Assembly: GCA_022925895.1 (NCBI GenBank)
Contig: JAKSYS010000075.1
Location: 62,001-126,000, forward strand
DNA: 64,000 nt
DNA from: Fragilaria crotonensis
Taxonomy: Eukaryota > Bacillariophyta > Fragilariophyceae > Fragilariales > Fragilariaceae
Reading direction: 5' to 3'
Under the pieces are notes generated by a model. It saw only the letters and a list, made by a program, of their open reading frames with translations. It was not told where the DNA came from and made no database searches. Positions 35,205-46,426 of the stretch are shown piece by piece. The stretch's first letter is position 1; the number at the start of each line of letters is the position of its first letter. The position numbers and the translations under genes are program-made.

Positions 35205-36250
35205 GCGCAGCCAGTGACGATGGACGAATGAAGGTCCAAGCTTGTTGAAGGAACCTGTGAACTCCCTCGGCAATGTCAGTCTGAACGTGCACTCCTTTCG
35301 ATGTAATAATCTGACTTGTGGGGGAACATTCATATCCCATGACGTGATTCAAAGTTGACCAACCTGCTTCAAGGCAGGTGCAGTAACTCACGCACCGTGA
35401 TGGATGGTTGCCGTGTGTCCAAACCAATGCGTCCCACGACGAGTCAGTTACTGCACTACAGTTTGTGACACGCAAGGTTACATCCAAAAACTTGGATGAG
35501 ACTGCCAAGGCCTTGCCGGCTGACCTTTCTGAATTTGGAAATAGGAAAATGCTCGCATCCAAGAGAGTATGTGTGTAAGCGATTTTCGGCACAACGTAGC
35601 AAAGCTGCCACAGAGAGCTCGATAGTTGAATTACTGCAAAAACATGACGCGAACCCGAATGCAAGATTGGCAATGGAGAAGGAACTGCAAGAGAGAGAGA
35701 GAAAGTGGCGGAGGAAACTGGAGACGAGCAAGGGTACAGAGCATTTTCAAAACTGGCACGTGAGCAGACAAGGCGTGGCACTCGTGCGCGCGGGCAAGCT
35801 GGAACTAATATGAAATCACACTGATCAAGGCTGTCCAGGAACCCAAAACTGCCACGAATTTGCTTCCACAGTCGCCAATCCAAACGCAAAAAGCCCCTTT
35901 TGCTTCTTTTGGCAGCGTGGGTCGGAAAATGACGCATCTGGACGGCTTCGCATGCGTGCCTCTATTTACACTTTATGGAGGGAACGGGCAACGACAACGA
36001 AACCATTGGTAGTTTCTACCAATGCATTGACAAGGAATTGCTGGTGGACAAAGATGAAACAAGTATCCGAATCAAGCGCAGCCACCTTGGGTGGTATGGC
36101 AAAGTTGAATAAATAATGTCGATCCGAAATGGAACTGCAAAACAAATGACATTTGGATGCAAAAGAAATTGGTGTCACTGCGACAGGCGAAAGAAACTCA
36201 TGTGAATTGAATCAGGTGGCTGCGATCATTCGAGAAATGTAAGGAATGCT
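35205..36250 (+). pseudogene. Decayed partial copy of the kinesin gene
   Basis: Recognisable, scrambled matches to the kinesin gene at 26.5-30.7 kb. 35222-35275 matches 29300-29360 (GGAACCTGTGAACTC shared). 35560-35700 matches 29935-30075 (CGGCACAACGTAGCAAAGCT shared). 35870-36000 recalls the start of the motor (28840-29035). 36030-36245 matches the end of the gene, including the first bases of its 3' flank (GGTGGCTGCGA versus GGTTGCTGCGA). Large middle parts, including most of the motor, are missing, and no long frame survives. It has the same orientation as the parent, so it is probably an old tandem duplication rather than a retrocopy. Confidence 0.82.
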
Positions 36251-36437
36251 TATATAGATAGTGCTCACTTTTGTGGTGCTTTTGGAGAATGTCATGATTC
36301 GTTTCTTTCGCGCACGAAGTCCAATGCTTCAAGACTGCATTCATGCTATGGTTTGTTATCACCATTGTAGCGACACAATGACGAGATCCCTTTGAAAATA
36401 GAACAACATACAATTATCCCAATATCCAAAACACTAT

Positions 36438-38339
36438 TTAGTTATACTTTTTGAGCATTTGAAGAAGATCCGCACTGACTTCTTCCTTTGGGAGCACTCG
36501 GCCACCTGATTCGCTTCCCGTCACTACTCCAAGACCAGAAGTAGTTGATGGTGGTGCTTTGGGTGCAGGCGCAGGCGCTGGCTTTGGTGCTGGCGCAGGT
36601 GTGACAACAGCAGCAGCAGCGGCCTTTTCAGCGGCAGCCTTCTCAGCAGCGACTTTCTCAGCAGCAGCCTTTTCAGCAGCTGCAGTTTCAGCAGCGGCCT
36701 TCTCGGCAGCAGCAGCTTCAGCGGCGGCCTTCTCAGCAGCTGCAGTTTCAGCGGCGGCCTTCTCAGCAGCAGCCTTTTCGGCGGCCGCAGTGTCTACCTT
36801 GGGTGCAGCCTGGAGGAATGGGAGGAACCAAAAGGGTCAGGGATTTATGCATGTCGTATCTCGCCATCAACATCAATTTGCGGATCCAAAAAGTAGAATT
36901 AACGCAACACGTACAAAGATATACACACATACAAGCACAATCACGCGCTTACCTTGGCACTTTCGGCGGCAGCCTTCTTTTCAGCAGCAATTTTGGCTGC
37001 TTCTGCTTTCTTTTCGGCTGCTGCTTGGATGGCAGCCTCCTTCTTGGCAGCGGCCTCGGCAGCCTTGGCTTCGTCAGCGGCCTAATTTTGATGCAAACAC
37101 ATTATGAATATTAGCTCCAAAGGAACAGTATTGACTCGAATAACCATTGTACACACAAACATGATGAACAACAACAACAACATACCTTCTTCTCAGCAGC
37201 CTTCTTTTCCGCGGCAGCAGCTCTTTCTGCCGCAGCAGCATCAGGAGACTTGGTCACCGACTTGGCAGCAGCAGCTTCTGCCTTTTTGGCGGCAAGAGCT
37301 TCAGCCGCAGCTTGTTTGGCAGCAGCAGCCTTCTCAGCATTTGCAGCGGCAAGAGCCTGTTATTTATATATTCAAAATGAAAAAAGTGTTAGGATGGTGT
37401 CGGATTGAGTGAATGATTCTGGTTTGTCGTTGATATATTGTTTGTTTGGATCAAGAGTGATAACAACGTTTCTCCATCCATATTATCAACCTGATTTATA
37501 CTCAATGTGTACAAGGAGTTCTCACCTTTTGGGCAGCAACCTTTTCTGCGGCAGCATCCTTTTGAGCTTGAATGCGAGCCGCCTTTTCAGCAGCCAATTT
37601 GGCAGCAGCCTATTTGTGTATTGAGAGTGTGTTTGTTGATCGGAATGTATCGTGTGTGAGTACAAAACCCCGAAAACAAAGACAGAGTACTATTCCAAAA
37701 CGAGTAATCACGACACATGTGTACATACCTCCTTCTTGGCAGCAAGAGAATCATCAAAGTCATATCCCTGTTCTATCAATGATTTTGGTGCTTTCAACAC
37801 TGGTTTTACTTTCGGTGTCGCAACCGCTGTAGCACCAGATGACTTGCTAGTAGTAGAAGTGGAAGGAGTGGAGGCAGTCTTGACAATGGACACCAATGGT
37901 GATTCCATAAATCCTGGACCCTCGGTGGCAATAGGATTGAAAATGGCAGCACCCAACAAGACTGCAGAAGCTCCAAGGAATCCCTGTTGATTAATGGTGA
38001 TGATAGTATGTGAGGATTGAGGAATGCTTTGTCGAACACAACAAAATAAGGAACATCATGCATGCATCAAATCGACAAGTAAGGATTATGCAATAAAAAG
38101 TTGCATGTCCCACATGTCATGTCCTACGTGCGCGAACAAGCAAATGAAAACAAACGCACCAATGACTTGAGTGGAGTGAGTTCATTGGGAGGTGGATTTC
38201 TGACTCCTTGCAATGCCGTTGACGTGGTGGTGGAGGTGACCGAATTGCGAACTCCAAAGGATGGTGGAGTGCTGAATGCGTTGCAAGTTGAAACGACAAG
38301 AGACGAAGCAATCAACGAAGAAACGACAGTGACGCGCAT
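36438..38339 (-). CDS. Six-exon Ala/Lys/Glu-rich plastid protein (TolA-like composition)
   Basis: Exons on the minus strand: 38160-38339, 37729-37983, 37526-37609, 37186-37356, 36953-37081 and 36438-36809. The five introns are 104-176 bp, all GT...AG and all phase 0. Together they give 396 residues. The N-terminus (MRVTVVSSLIASSLVVSTCNAFSTP) is a signal peptide plus plastid-import motif. A hydrophobic segment GFLGASAVLLGAAIF follows, then a Ser/Thr/Pro linker, then about 270 residues dominated by AAAEKAAAEK-type repeats that should form one long helix. A Pro-Ala hinge (APAPKPAPAPAPK) precedes a conserved-looking tail (PKEEVSADLLQMLKKYN). A helical spacer anchored in a plastid membrane is inferred; no enzyme motif. 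The ends of most repeat exons are interchangeable (AA... to ...K). Confidence 0.85.
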
Positions 38340-38838
38340 GATGATGATGTTGTTGATATTGTTATTGATGAATGGGTTGACGAATAACACTAAACTTGTA
38401 GTTGAGAGACGAGACTTGAGAGCTTGCGCTGGTTGGAACAAACTCGATTGGCATTCAAGTAGAAAGAGACAGGGTGTTATTTTACACATCGCCAAGGCAT
38501 TATACAAAAAAGAGTTGAACACAAAAGATACCGCGTTCGGATCCTCCGTACGTCAGTGATTCATGTGTTACAGCAGTCGTGCTCGGGGAATCTTGGAGAT
38601 CATACTGTGGTACCATACAGTGCGTGTAAAGTGTCTGTGCTTGGTCGGTACATGTATGGATTTGTGCACAGTGTACGTATGCACATATGTACCATCTCAG
38701 CACCTGTTGTCGGTAGACAGTAGATTCATCTTTACAGTACTGCAGTACTCCCAGTAGCTTGTGCTACTGGACTCGAGCAGGTGCATTTGTCTATTCAGTG
38801 CTTGTAGGATCGCGAGTAGCTACGGTAGAACCCCACGC
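38340..38838. promoter_or_regulatory. Divergent intergenic region
   Basis: About 500 bp between the Ala-rich plastid gene (-) and the CoA-pathway gene (+). Holds GTAC/TGTAC words (38570-38760). A frame extending the plastid gene upstream (to 38522) is in phase but would bury the signal peptide, so it is not used. Confidence 0.4.
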
Positions 38839-40419
38839 ATGAAACAGGGTGCGGCGGCACAGCAACCGATCATTCTCTCCCTCCATGGTTTCACAGTTGA
38901 TACACGTGACAGCACTGCTACACTTGTGACAATGTCGGCTGACAATAATACTACTACTGCTACTACTAGTGTTGATGCTGTGATGATGGATAGCACGGAC
39001 GACAAGAATACATTGTCATCATCATCATTAGTGCAAGAGTTACTCGACACCACCACGACCACTACTGTTCCTCCCATGGACAAGAGTCTCGCAACGAAAT
39101 TAGAATCCTTTTGTTTACGACACGTGTCACAGAATCGTCCCATGGTATTGGTCAGCAGTGGTGGTACGGCTGCAGATTTGGAAGTTCGGACGGTCCGTTC
39201 GTTGGAGAATTTTTCAACAGGATTGCGGGGTGCCATGTCCGTCGAACAATTTGTCGAACGTGGATATGCTGTCGTCCATTTATGGAGAGTCGGATCGACA
39301 AGTCCGTATGGACGAGTGGTTTCCGAAGCATTGGGATTGAAACAGGGGAATTATGGTATATCCACCGATGCCCTTAATCGATTGTTTCAACATCATGATC
39401 CTGTGGATCATGACGATGATGGTGACGATGATGACATTGTACTTGACGATATTCCTACAACAACTACGAGCACCAATTCTGATCACAACAATACACTTGC
39501 ACTGCATCGTCGCATCAGCAACAATGAACACGTGCAACGTGCCTGGCGTCAATGGCGATCTGCCAAATCGAAAATTATTACCATTCCATTCCGTACGGTC
39601 GAAGAATATTTGATGCGATTGCAAGAATGTGCCATTCAACTACGTTCTGCCAATTCCTTGTGCATGTTTTATTTGGCAGCCGCCGTTTCTGATTTTTATT
39701 GTCCCCAAAAGACACATCACAAGATACAATCTTCCAATGATGGTAATAATCATGATGATGGTAATCATGAGAAGAACAAGAACGACAATAATTTGATACT
39801 CACATTGGCACCCGTCCCAAAAGTATTGGGAGTGTTGCGAACACATTGGGCACCAAATGCCTTTGTGGTTTCCTTCAAATTGGAAACTGATCCGGCACTG
39901 TTGCGACAAAAGGCAGAACGTGCCATTACCAATTATGGTGTTCACATGGTAATTGGCAATGTGTTGGGGACACATCATGATACAGTCCATGTATTGCATT
40001 GTGATAATCATAATCAACATGTTGTTGTTGAGAATGATAGTGACAATGGTGACGATAATGGAAATTCAATAAATTGGACCATGACGACATTGACGAAACC
40101 ATCCTCCTCCTTCTCAACATCATCAACAACATCCGCATTAACTACAGCATCAGACTCATTCCTCGAGGCAGATTTGGTGGAATTTTGTGTTTTGCAACAC
40201 TTTGCATTCATTGCACAACACTTGATGCCAGAACAGGCGGCACACATGGCCAAGACAGCTCATGATCGATGGATTCGTCACAAGAAGGAATTGCAACAAG
40301 AACAGTATTGGAATGTGCTAAAGAATCATGCACTTCAACTCGGAGCGACTGTATTGGGAATGGGCCTGTCGTACCTACTTTCGAAAACGATTCAACGACG
40401 TATTGGTGGACAGCATTAA
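38839..40419 (+). CDS. Phosphopantothenate-cysteine ligase (CoA biosynthesis)
   Basis: Catalyses joining of 4'-phosphopantothenate and cysteine, the second step of CoA synthesis; eukaryotic type. Motifs: MVLVSSGGTAADLEVRTVR (about residue 101) then LENFSTGLRGAMS, the nucleotide-binding loop; MFYLAAAVSDFYCP (about 275); HKIQSS; and VVSFKLETDP (about 343). With 526 residues it is longer than the human enzyme (about 311). The extra length is Asp/Asn/Thr-rich insertions, an N-terminal extension, and a C-terminal hydrophobic stretch ATVLGMGLSYLLSK that could anchor it to a membrane. The ATG at 38839 is the first true ATG in frame; a later Met (MSADNN) is also possible. Confidence 0.92.
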   Translation: MKQGAAAQQPIILSLHGFTVDTRDSTATLVTMSADNNTTTATTSVDAVMMDSTDDKNTLSSSSLVQELLDTTTTTTVPPMDKSLATKLESFCLRHVSQNRPMVLVSSGGTAADLEVRTVRSLENFSTGLRGAMSVEQFVERGYAVVHLWRVGSTSPYGRVVSEALGLKQGNYGISTDALNRLFQHHDPVDHDDDGDDDDIVLDDIPTTTTSTNSDHNNTLALHRRISNNEHVQRAWRQWRSAKSKIITIPFRTVEEYLMRLQECAIQLRSANSLCMFYLAAAVSDFYCPQKTHHKIQSSNDGNNHDDGNHEKNKNDNNLILTLAPVPKVLGVLRTHWAPNAFVVSFKLETDPALLRQKAERAITNYGVHMVIGNVLGTHHDTVHVLHCDNHNQHVVVENDSDNGDDNGNSINWTMTTLTKPSSSFSTSSTTSALTTASDSFLEADLVEFCVLQHFAFIAQHLMPEQAAHMAKTAHDRWIRHKKELQQEQYWNVLKNHALQLGATVLGMGLSYLLSKTIQRRIGGQH

Positions 40420-40786
40420 GTGAATAGATTGCAAGACGATGCGATAAGTGTATTTCTGGTAGTAATGCGCATTGAAGGACGGCCCAGAAGTTATCTAATC
40501 CTCCAACCTGAAGAAAGAACAACATTACAGGTACTGTTGGCATTCGTTGTCAGGTATGCTAAGAGTTCCATTAAGGAAACAGTTAGTCTGCCACTTCAGA
40601 AAGGACTGTTACATTATGTACTTCAGCTTATATTTGTTGCTACAATATGTTGATGTTTGTCGCTTTAATCTGATAAAACATTAGATGTCATCACTTAACG
40701 TTAAACGCTACCTTCTTAAACCGCCAACAATCACAACTTCAAACCCGAACATACAATGTTCTGCTTGGTACAACGATACTCAAGGA
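40420..40786. other. Intergenic between convergent genes
   Basis: About 370 bp, 3' flanks of both neighbours. No gene or clear terminator seen. Confidence 0.5.
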
Positions 40787-42280
40787 TCAAACGCAGTGTG
40801 GGCTGTCCTCTGTTGCCATCCTTGGCATAACTGAAACTGCAGCATGGTCTCCAACGTTGGAAGAAGTGTCAGATTTCGAATCATCGCCACAACTGGAGTC
40901 ACGGCTGCTGCTTTCCATTTGATTTGCATTTCTCTTGCGATACAGCACGAGTCCCACCACCAGCATAGCGACACCAACAAGGATCATGACTGGAATAAGA
41001 ATGGTTTGAAGCATGGATGATGAATCTTGGTTGCCGTCGGTCAATGTTTGCGGATTGCCATCTCGAATGACTGCCGATGAATCGGCAGGAACGTCTTGGG
41101 TTGGATGGAATCGAATGGCAAGGATATCATCCTTGATGTACGTTCCAGCCTCCATTGGCTTGACAAGGACTTGATCGTACACTTGCTGCTCGGCAGCAGC
41201 AGACGAGGCATTGGTGGCACTGTACACTGTCAGAATCAAGTCTACAACAGTGCAGGAGGCTCCCGGTTCCGCAGAAGTGCAAACGCCTGACGAGGGGAAC
41301 AAGATATGCGTGAGCTAGATGAACCAAACGCCGGCAAGGAAAGAATTTGCAACGACGCCACATTCAAGTCTGACGTACCAGAAGAACTTGCCGTCGCGTC
41401 CAATCCAGTAACAGTGACATTCTCCTGCTCTGGTAACGATTTTGGTTCCAACAACAATCTCTTGTTGTCAGATAATGATTGGTGGCAAAGTGCGAAATGG
41501 ACTTGTCCAAAGGAAACAATGCTCGTGGCAAGATCTTGAAGGAACAATGTCTTGCCGTTGTTCAACGTATCAACATCGAGTTGTATATGAATCTGAGTGG
41601 TGGTGGTCGAGTCCCGATCGACGCAATGGATAGCTGCTTCGTCACTGAACGTATCGAAACCAGTCGGTGTCATGCTGGGAGACACAGTTTTCGTTGGAGA
41701 CTGGCTACCAACGTAAGGAAGGGACATTCCTGGATTTGGAAGAGACATGCCTGGATTTGGAAGAGACATGCCTGGATTTGGCAAAGACATGCCAGGATTC
41801 GGAAGAGACATGCCTGGATTCGGAAGAGACATGCCTGGATTTGGAAACGACATGCCTGGATTCGGAAGAGACATGCCTGGATTTGGAAACGACATGCCTG
41901 GAAATGGGAGAGACATGCCTGGATCCGGAATCGACATCCCTGGGAACGGCAAGGATGCACCCGCATCGTTGGACGCACCACCACCCATGAGGAGCCGCAT
42001 GTGCATGTTCCTCATTTCCTGATATCTGTATGCCAAAACAAAAAAAAACCAATCGCAGCCATGTGAGCATACTACGCTCTCATTGGCACTTGAATTCGTT
42101 CTGCACACGTGTGAACAATCCCACTTACGCAGCATGAACATCAATGCCATCCACAGGCCGTCCGAATTCAAAGGTATCCTTTCCTCGAATCGTCGCCTTT
42201 CTGGGACCGACACGCATGGTGGAAAGTGCACCGTCGGCAGTGGCGAGGGTCAAGAATCCGATAGCAATCATGAGCTTCAT
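40787..42280 (-). CDS. Type I membrane protein with PGM heptad repeats
   Basis: Exon 1 is 42129-42280 with signal peptide MKLMIAIGFLTLATADG, the intron 42026-42128 (103 bp, GTAAGT...ATACAG), and the rest follows from 42025. After MRNMHMRLLMGGGASNDAG come about eleven heptads SLPNPGM / SFPNPGM (DNA unit 21 bp), then a Ser/Thr-rich linker and a folded-looking extracellular part. A transmembrane helix ILIPVMILVGVAMLVVGLVLY precedes a basic, then Ser/Asp-rich, cytoplasmic tail. The frame changes once near 41300-41330, and no plausible intron fits. Cell-surface or silica/organic-matrix function is possible by composition but unproven. I do not recognise the family. Confidence 0.78.
41700..41960 (-). 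repeat. 21-bp coding minisatellite (PGM heptads)
   Basis: About eleven 21-bp units, CATGCCTGGATTTGGAAGAGA in plus orientation, vary at one or two positions. Near-identity between units points to recent expansion or homogenisation. Confidence 0.9.
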
Positions 42281-43400
42281 GGTAGAGATTAGTTGGATGT
42301 TCTTTATCTTCTTTGCTTTTAGGGAAGCTCGAGATTGAGTTTTGTGATCAATAAACTTGATGAAATCATCTTGACAACGAAGGTTCCGTGTGAACAGAAA
42401 AACTTGCGTATATACCATGCTTGGATCCAATTCACTATCGAAGAGTTTCGTTGTCATGCGTCATTTCGGTCCGTGTTGATGTTGAAACGGATGGCACTCG
42501 TTTTGGTTTCGTTCCGACATACGATCTTGTACAGTGGCTCCACACTGGAGTAGAGGTACTTCTCTGCGTCTCTGAAGTCGTACTCGTAAAAGTGCCACTA
42601 AATAGGCAAGCAATCAACAGACAACCAACACGTCCTCCAATCTGAGTGTGCGACAGTGTGCATAGGTGCATTCATGCATCACATGGCGACATAATCATCG
42701 TCATCGAATGTCAACGTAGACCGTTTCGTACGTGTCGGTACACACTCTCAGTACTGCTCCTCCGTACTTTTACTGTCTCATCTGTTCAGTACTAACCCCA
42801 TTCTACATTACACCAGTAAACTCTATAGTAAACTCTCGTACCGTTACTGTCGTACCGGAATCAAATACTACAGTACAACTTAAAAGCAAATAATTGCACT
42901 TGCTGGTGAGGAGTGACGGTGCTACAACCAGCAGATGTTGAACACATTTGTCAATGTTGTGATCATCAATGTAAGCATTGATAGAATCAACAAATCTGTC
43001 AATGGATGCTTGCTTGAATCCCTGAGTTGAGTCACCTAGCAGAAAATGGAGTCATGATGTACTACATCTAAGGGCACAAGGATGAGGTTCAACATTATTA
43101 ACTTAAGTTTTTTTTCATTTAAATGAATCAAACTACATATGTATGTATTCCGTTCGTTATTCGGTGATGTGTTTGCGTAAATCTGAGTAAATTAAAAAGC
43201 CGTTATTCATTGTTTTCTTACATACGCAATACATATGCCGGGGTATGAAGTTAATCATTCTCATACGTACGTAATGATACCAAGTTTTACGCGTTTAGTT
43301 CATTTTCTGCAACAATTTCATTATTCCGTGATTTTTGTTAATGAAATCTGTGCTTTTGTTCTCGGTTACTACGAGTGTGAGTTCAGGAATCTGAATCTCT
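42281..43400. other. Intergenic; relic of coding sequence at 42880-43050
   Basis: At about 42885-43050 the minus strand reads LGDSTQGFKQASIDRFVDSI followed by NAYIDDHNIDKC, some 55 protein-like codons with no start or continuation; probably a relic of a repeat gene. The rest (43080-43400) is AT-rich with TACATATGTATGTA-type palindromes and leads into the transposase gene. Confidence 0.45.
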
Positions 43401-43477
43401 GATCAGGTTTATAATGGCACTCTATCACACTGATTGCCTTTGCCTGATAGAGCAGCCACCACAACCAGTATTTCGCC

Positions 43478-46332
43478 TTGTTACTAATTGCCACTTTGCA
43501 TCCGTTTCTGGTTGCACGATTGCTGCTGAGATATTGTTTTGTTTCTTTTGTCATGTCATCTTTTGTCTGTCTCAATCCTCACTGCAGCGGACGCCGTCGG
43601 CGGTTTGTAAGCGAGAAATCGTTTGGAATGCATTTACAAAAATCCACTTCGTGTTGGCATTTCTTTCGTGCCCGTATGTCTGCAGGTAAAGGTTCCGCGT
43701 TAGACACTAGTTGCGTTATGGTGCCCTGCCCAACAAACCGTGCGGCGGAAGACGCTAACGCCGTCTACGCAAGCTCTCAACGCGCTGTGCCGCTACGTTG
43801 TGATTTTGTAAACGACAATTTCTCTTCATCAGGATCAACTGCTTTTCCAATTGAAGACGGCAATTTTCACCATGTTCCGTGTCCACCAAATATGCCACAC
43901 CAGTCTTGTGCAGTGCCGCCTCCGCCTGTCTCTTTTCCATTCTCAACAAACCAAAAGTGGACTGTGGCACTACTTAAACTTCTGAATGATATGAATGCAC
44001 CGGACTATGCTTTCGAAGCAATTCTAACATGGGCACGTGCGGCCATCGCCGACGGCTTTTCCTTTCAACCAGAAGGAGGCAAAACACATCGCAGGAATGT
44101 TGATCGACTTTATGCTATGATGAATAATGCCACGCAGCTGTTGCCATCTGTACGCAGGGTTGACGTGCCACACGGTCCTCCGTGTGATGTCATAACATTT
44201 GATTTTGTTCCTCAACTGTTACAATTGTTACAAAATCGAACCATTATGACCCAGGAAAATCTCCTTATTGATGTGCAGGACCCATTGCGACCGTACACCA
44301 GTCCCAATGGTGTTCGAGGCGAAGCTTTGTCCGGTCAGGTGTATCAAGATGCGTATCAACGCCTTGTTACCAATCCTCAACGTCAACTCTTTGTCCCAAT
44401 CATACAATGGATTGATCGTACATCTGTCACTGGGAATGACCGATTTTCACTCAAACCGTATATGTTTACTCCTGCCATATTTGCTGAGCCATTTCGACGC
44501 ACCATCCCCGCATGGGATTTCATGGATTCTTGCCAAAACCAAAACTTCTTCTGCGCAAAATCAGACATTCAAACTTGGTGACAACATTCGCAACTATCAT
44601 GCGCAGTTACAGGTTGTGCTATCCTCATTTCGGACGTCGTCTTCGCGCCTACGCAATGTCCATTTACCATTAGGACCAACCGGATCTATTCATGTTGATA
44701 TTGTTACGTGCATTCTTTTTGTGATACAAGACATGCAAGAAGGGATGCTCTATGTGGTCGTTATGGCCCCCACACGCCGCAGGTGCAACGCCACTGTCGA
44801 TCATGCAATGTCAGTTATGAAGATTTAGATTCTCCTTATTTTACGTGTCGGTACTTGTATGCCGCACCAATGGCAATGATTGCCTCCAGTGACGACAAGG
44901 CAATTCGTACGGTGGTCGCAACATGCAGTGCACAATGCCTTTCAAGACGAAGTGCTTGCTGATCATGTACGAGGTATCTTTGGTGCAACTCCTGTGGAAA
45001 CCATGCATGCATTTCGCAAAGGTTTAATTGAGCACGTTACCTTTTGGTGTTAGAAAATGTTCCGGTATCTCGCAAAGCAGCTTTGGACAATCTTGCAATT
45101 CAATTTCATCTCCGCCACCGGCAAACGTATCGCAGAAAATATCCGGCTACCGATTTTAGCCGTGGGTGACCAATCTAACAAAGGTAACAGCGCGCGAACG
45201 CCTCGGATTGGTTTTCTATTTGTTATTTTGTCTCAATATGATGAAGGCTGGGATATTTTGGACCACACGTTTGAGCGCCGAAGCATTGCCACTGTGAAAA
45301 ACATTGTTGAAGTGTTCGAAGCACTTCTCTGTTTTGATGCCTGGCTTATGCAAGACACATTTTGGGACAGCTCCAACAGCACGACCGCAATTCAATCGGC
45401 ACGTTCGTCGATCGAAGCGTTATTAAAATTGTGTAAAACAATATCCCTGCAATGAAGGAAAATTGTTGGAAATTTCCAAAGTTTCATGAATTGTTGCACA
45501 TTGTTGATGACATCGAACGATTTGGGGCACCACGAAACTTTAATGCCGAACGACCAGAATCGCTATTGATTTATGCAGCCAAACGACCTGGGCGTCGGGC
45601 ACAAAAACGACATGCAGGAATTTTGTATGAACTGCAATCTGCACAACGACTTGCAGACTCCCATATCATTAATTTGGTTCACACACGTATCTGGGGTGAC
45701 AATGAAGTTTTCGATAATCAAGCGTTTCCGACGTAAACAGCGATGATGATGACGACACAACCGAATCTGCCATTTTGCAAACGTCTGGCCACGCCACGTT
45801 TGCAACCGTGACGTGCGTCTTTGAAGTGCCTCGAGTGGTATGGCATAGCTGTACTGACCTTCAACGGATGCGATTGCCAACAGCATTGCTCGAGTTTCTG
45901 ACTGAACATTTTGGTCTTCATGTCCGCATTGCAACTGAATATGTGCGGCACATTTATACTTTTCGATGTCATCCTGCCTACCAATCTGGCGGAGCTGTCT
46001 ACGATTGGATGAATGTCCAGTTCAATGATGATAGTATTTGTCCTTGTCGATTAGCTGCCGTTGTTGTATTGGATGACGATCCAAACAACCCGGAGCGATT
46101 TGCTTTGGTTGTTCAGGCAGCAATGAAACGGTCGCACATTGATTCCGTTTTATTTACAGAATGGAGTTGGTCAAGCACCTACCTGACCATATCACCCAAC
46201 GCAATTGATTCCCCTTGTTTTGTGGTTTCCATTAAGGATGATGATTCGAAAGTTTTGGTAACAAAACCGTATGACGAGTGGCCCGCCCAGTTTACCACTC
46301 TCTATCACTATCCATCACAGAATTCAACTTAA
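43478..46332 (+). pseudogene. Plavaka/Tnp2-like DNA transposase, decayed
   Basis: A likely start at about 43553 gives a zinc-finger N-terminus (CLNPHC...F...H...C). Then WTVALLKLLNDMNAPDYAFE and the core block VPIIQWIDRTSVTGNDRFSLKPYMFTPAIF, which resembles the P-I-I-x-x-x-D-x-T block of Plavaka/CACTA-type DDE transposases. VDIVTCILFVIQDMQEG follows, then GRYGPHTPQVQRHCRSCNVS with the family's Cys/His cluster, and later FPKFHELLHIVDDIERFGAP and a C-terminal domain (FRCHPAYQSGGAVYDWMNV). The coding sequence is split over at least five frames (43478-44581, to 44828, 44708-44962, about 45040-45455, 45452-45736, 45775-46332) with no clear introns, so it is degenerate. Diatom genomes carry many related ORFs. 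Family assignment is by motif memory and moderately sure. Confidence 0.68.
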
Positions 46333-46426
46333 ATTAATAAGATCAGAAATTAAATGTCAAACTTAATGTAAAGCAATCAAATGTATGTCATACGTAATGT
46401 AAATCATTCACATAGATTGTAGTTCC

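Noticed and set aside
36559-37107. Plus-strand Ala/Phe/Ser-rich ORF (AAAFSAAAFSAA)
   Set aside because: Antisense shadow of the last Ala/Lys-rich exon of the minus-strand plastid gene; runs through its introns.
41700-41960. CRISPR array
   Set aside because: Regular 21-bp units without unique spacers, in a coding frame of a eukaryotic gene.
41747-42022. Plus-strand MPGFGRD repeat ORF
   Set aside because: Antisense of the PGM heptad array; the minus strand has the signal peptide, intron and transmembrane helix.
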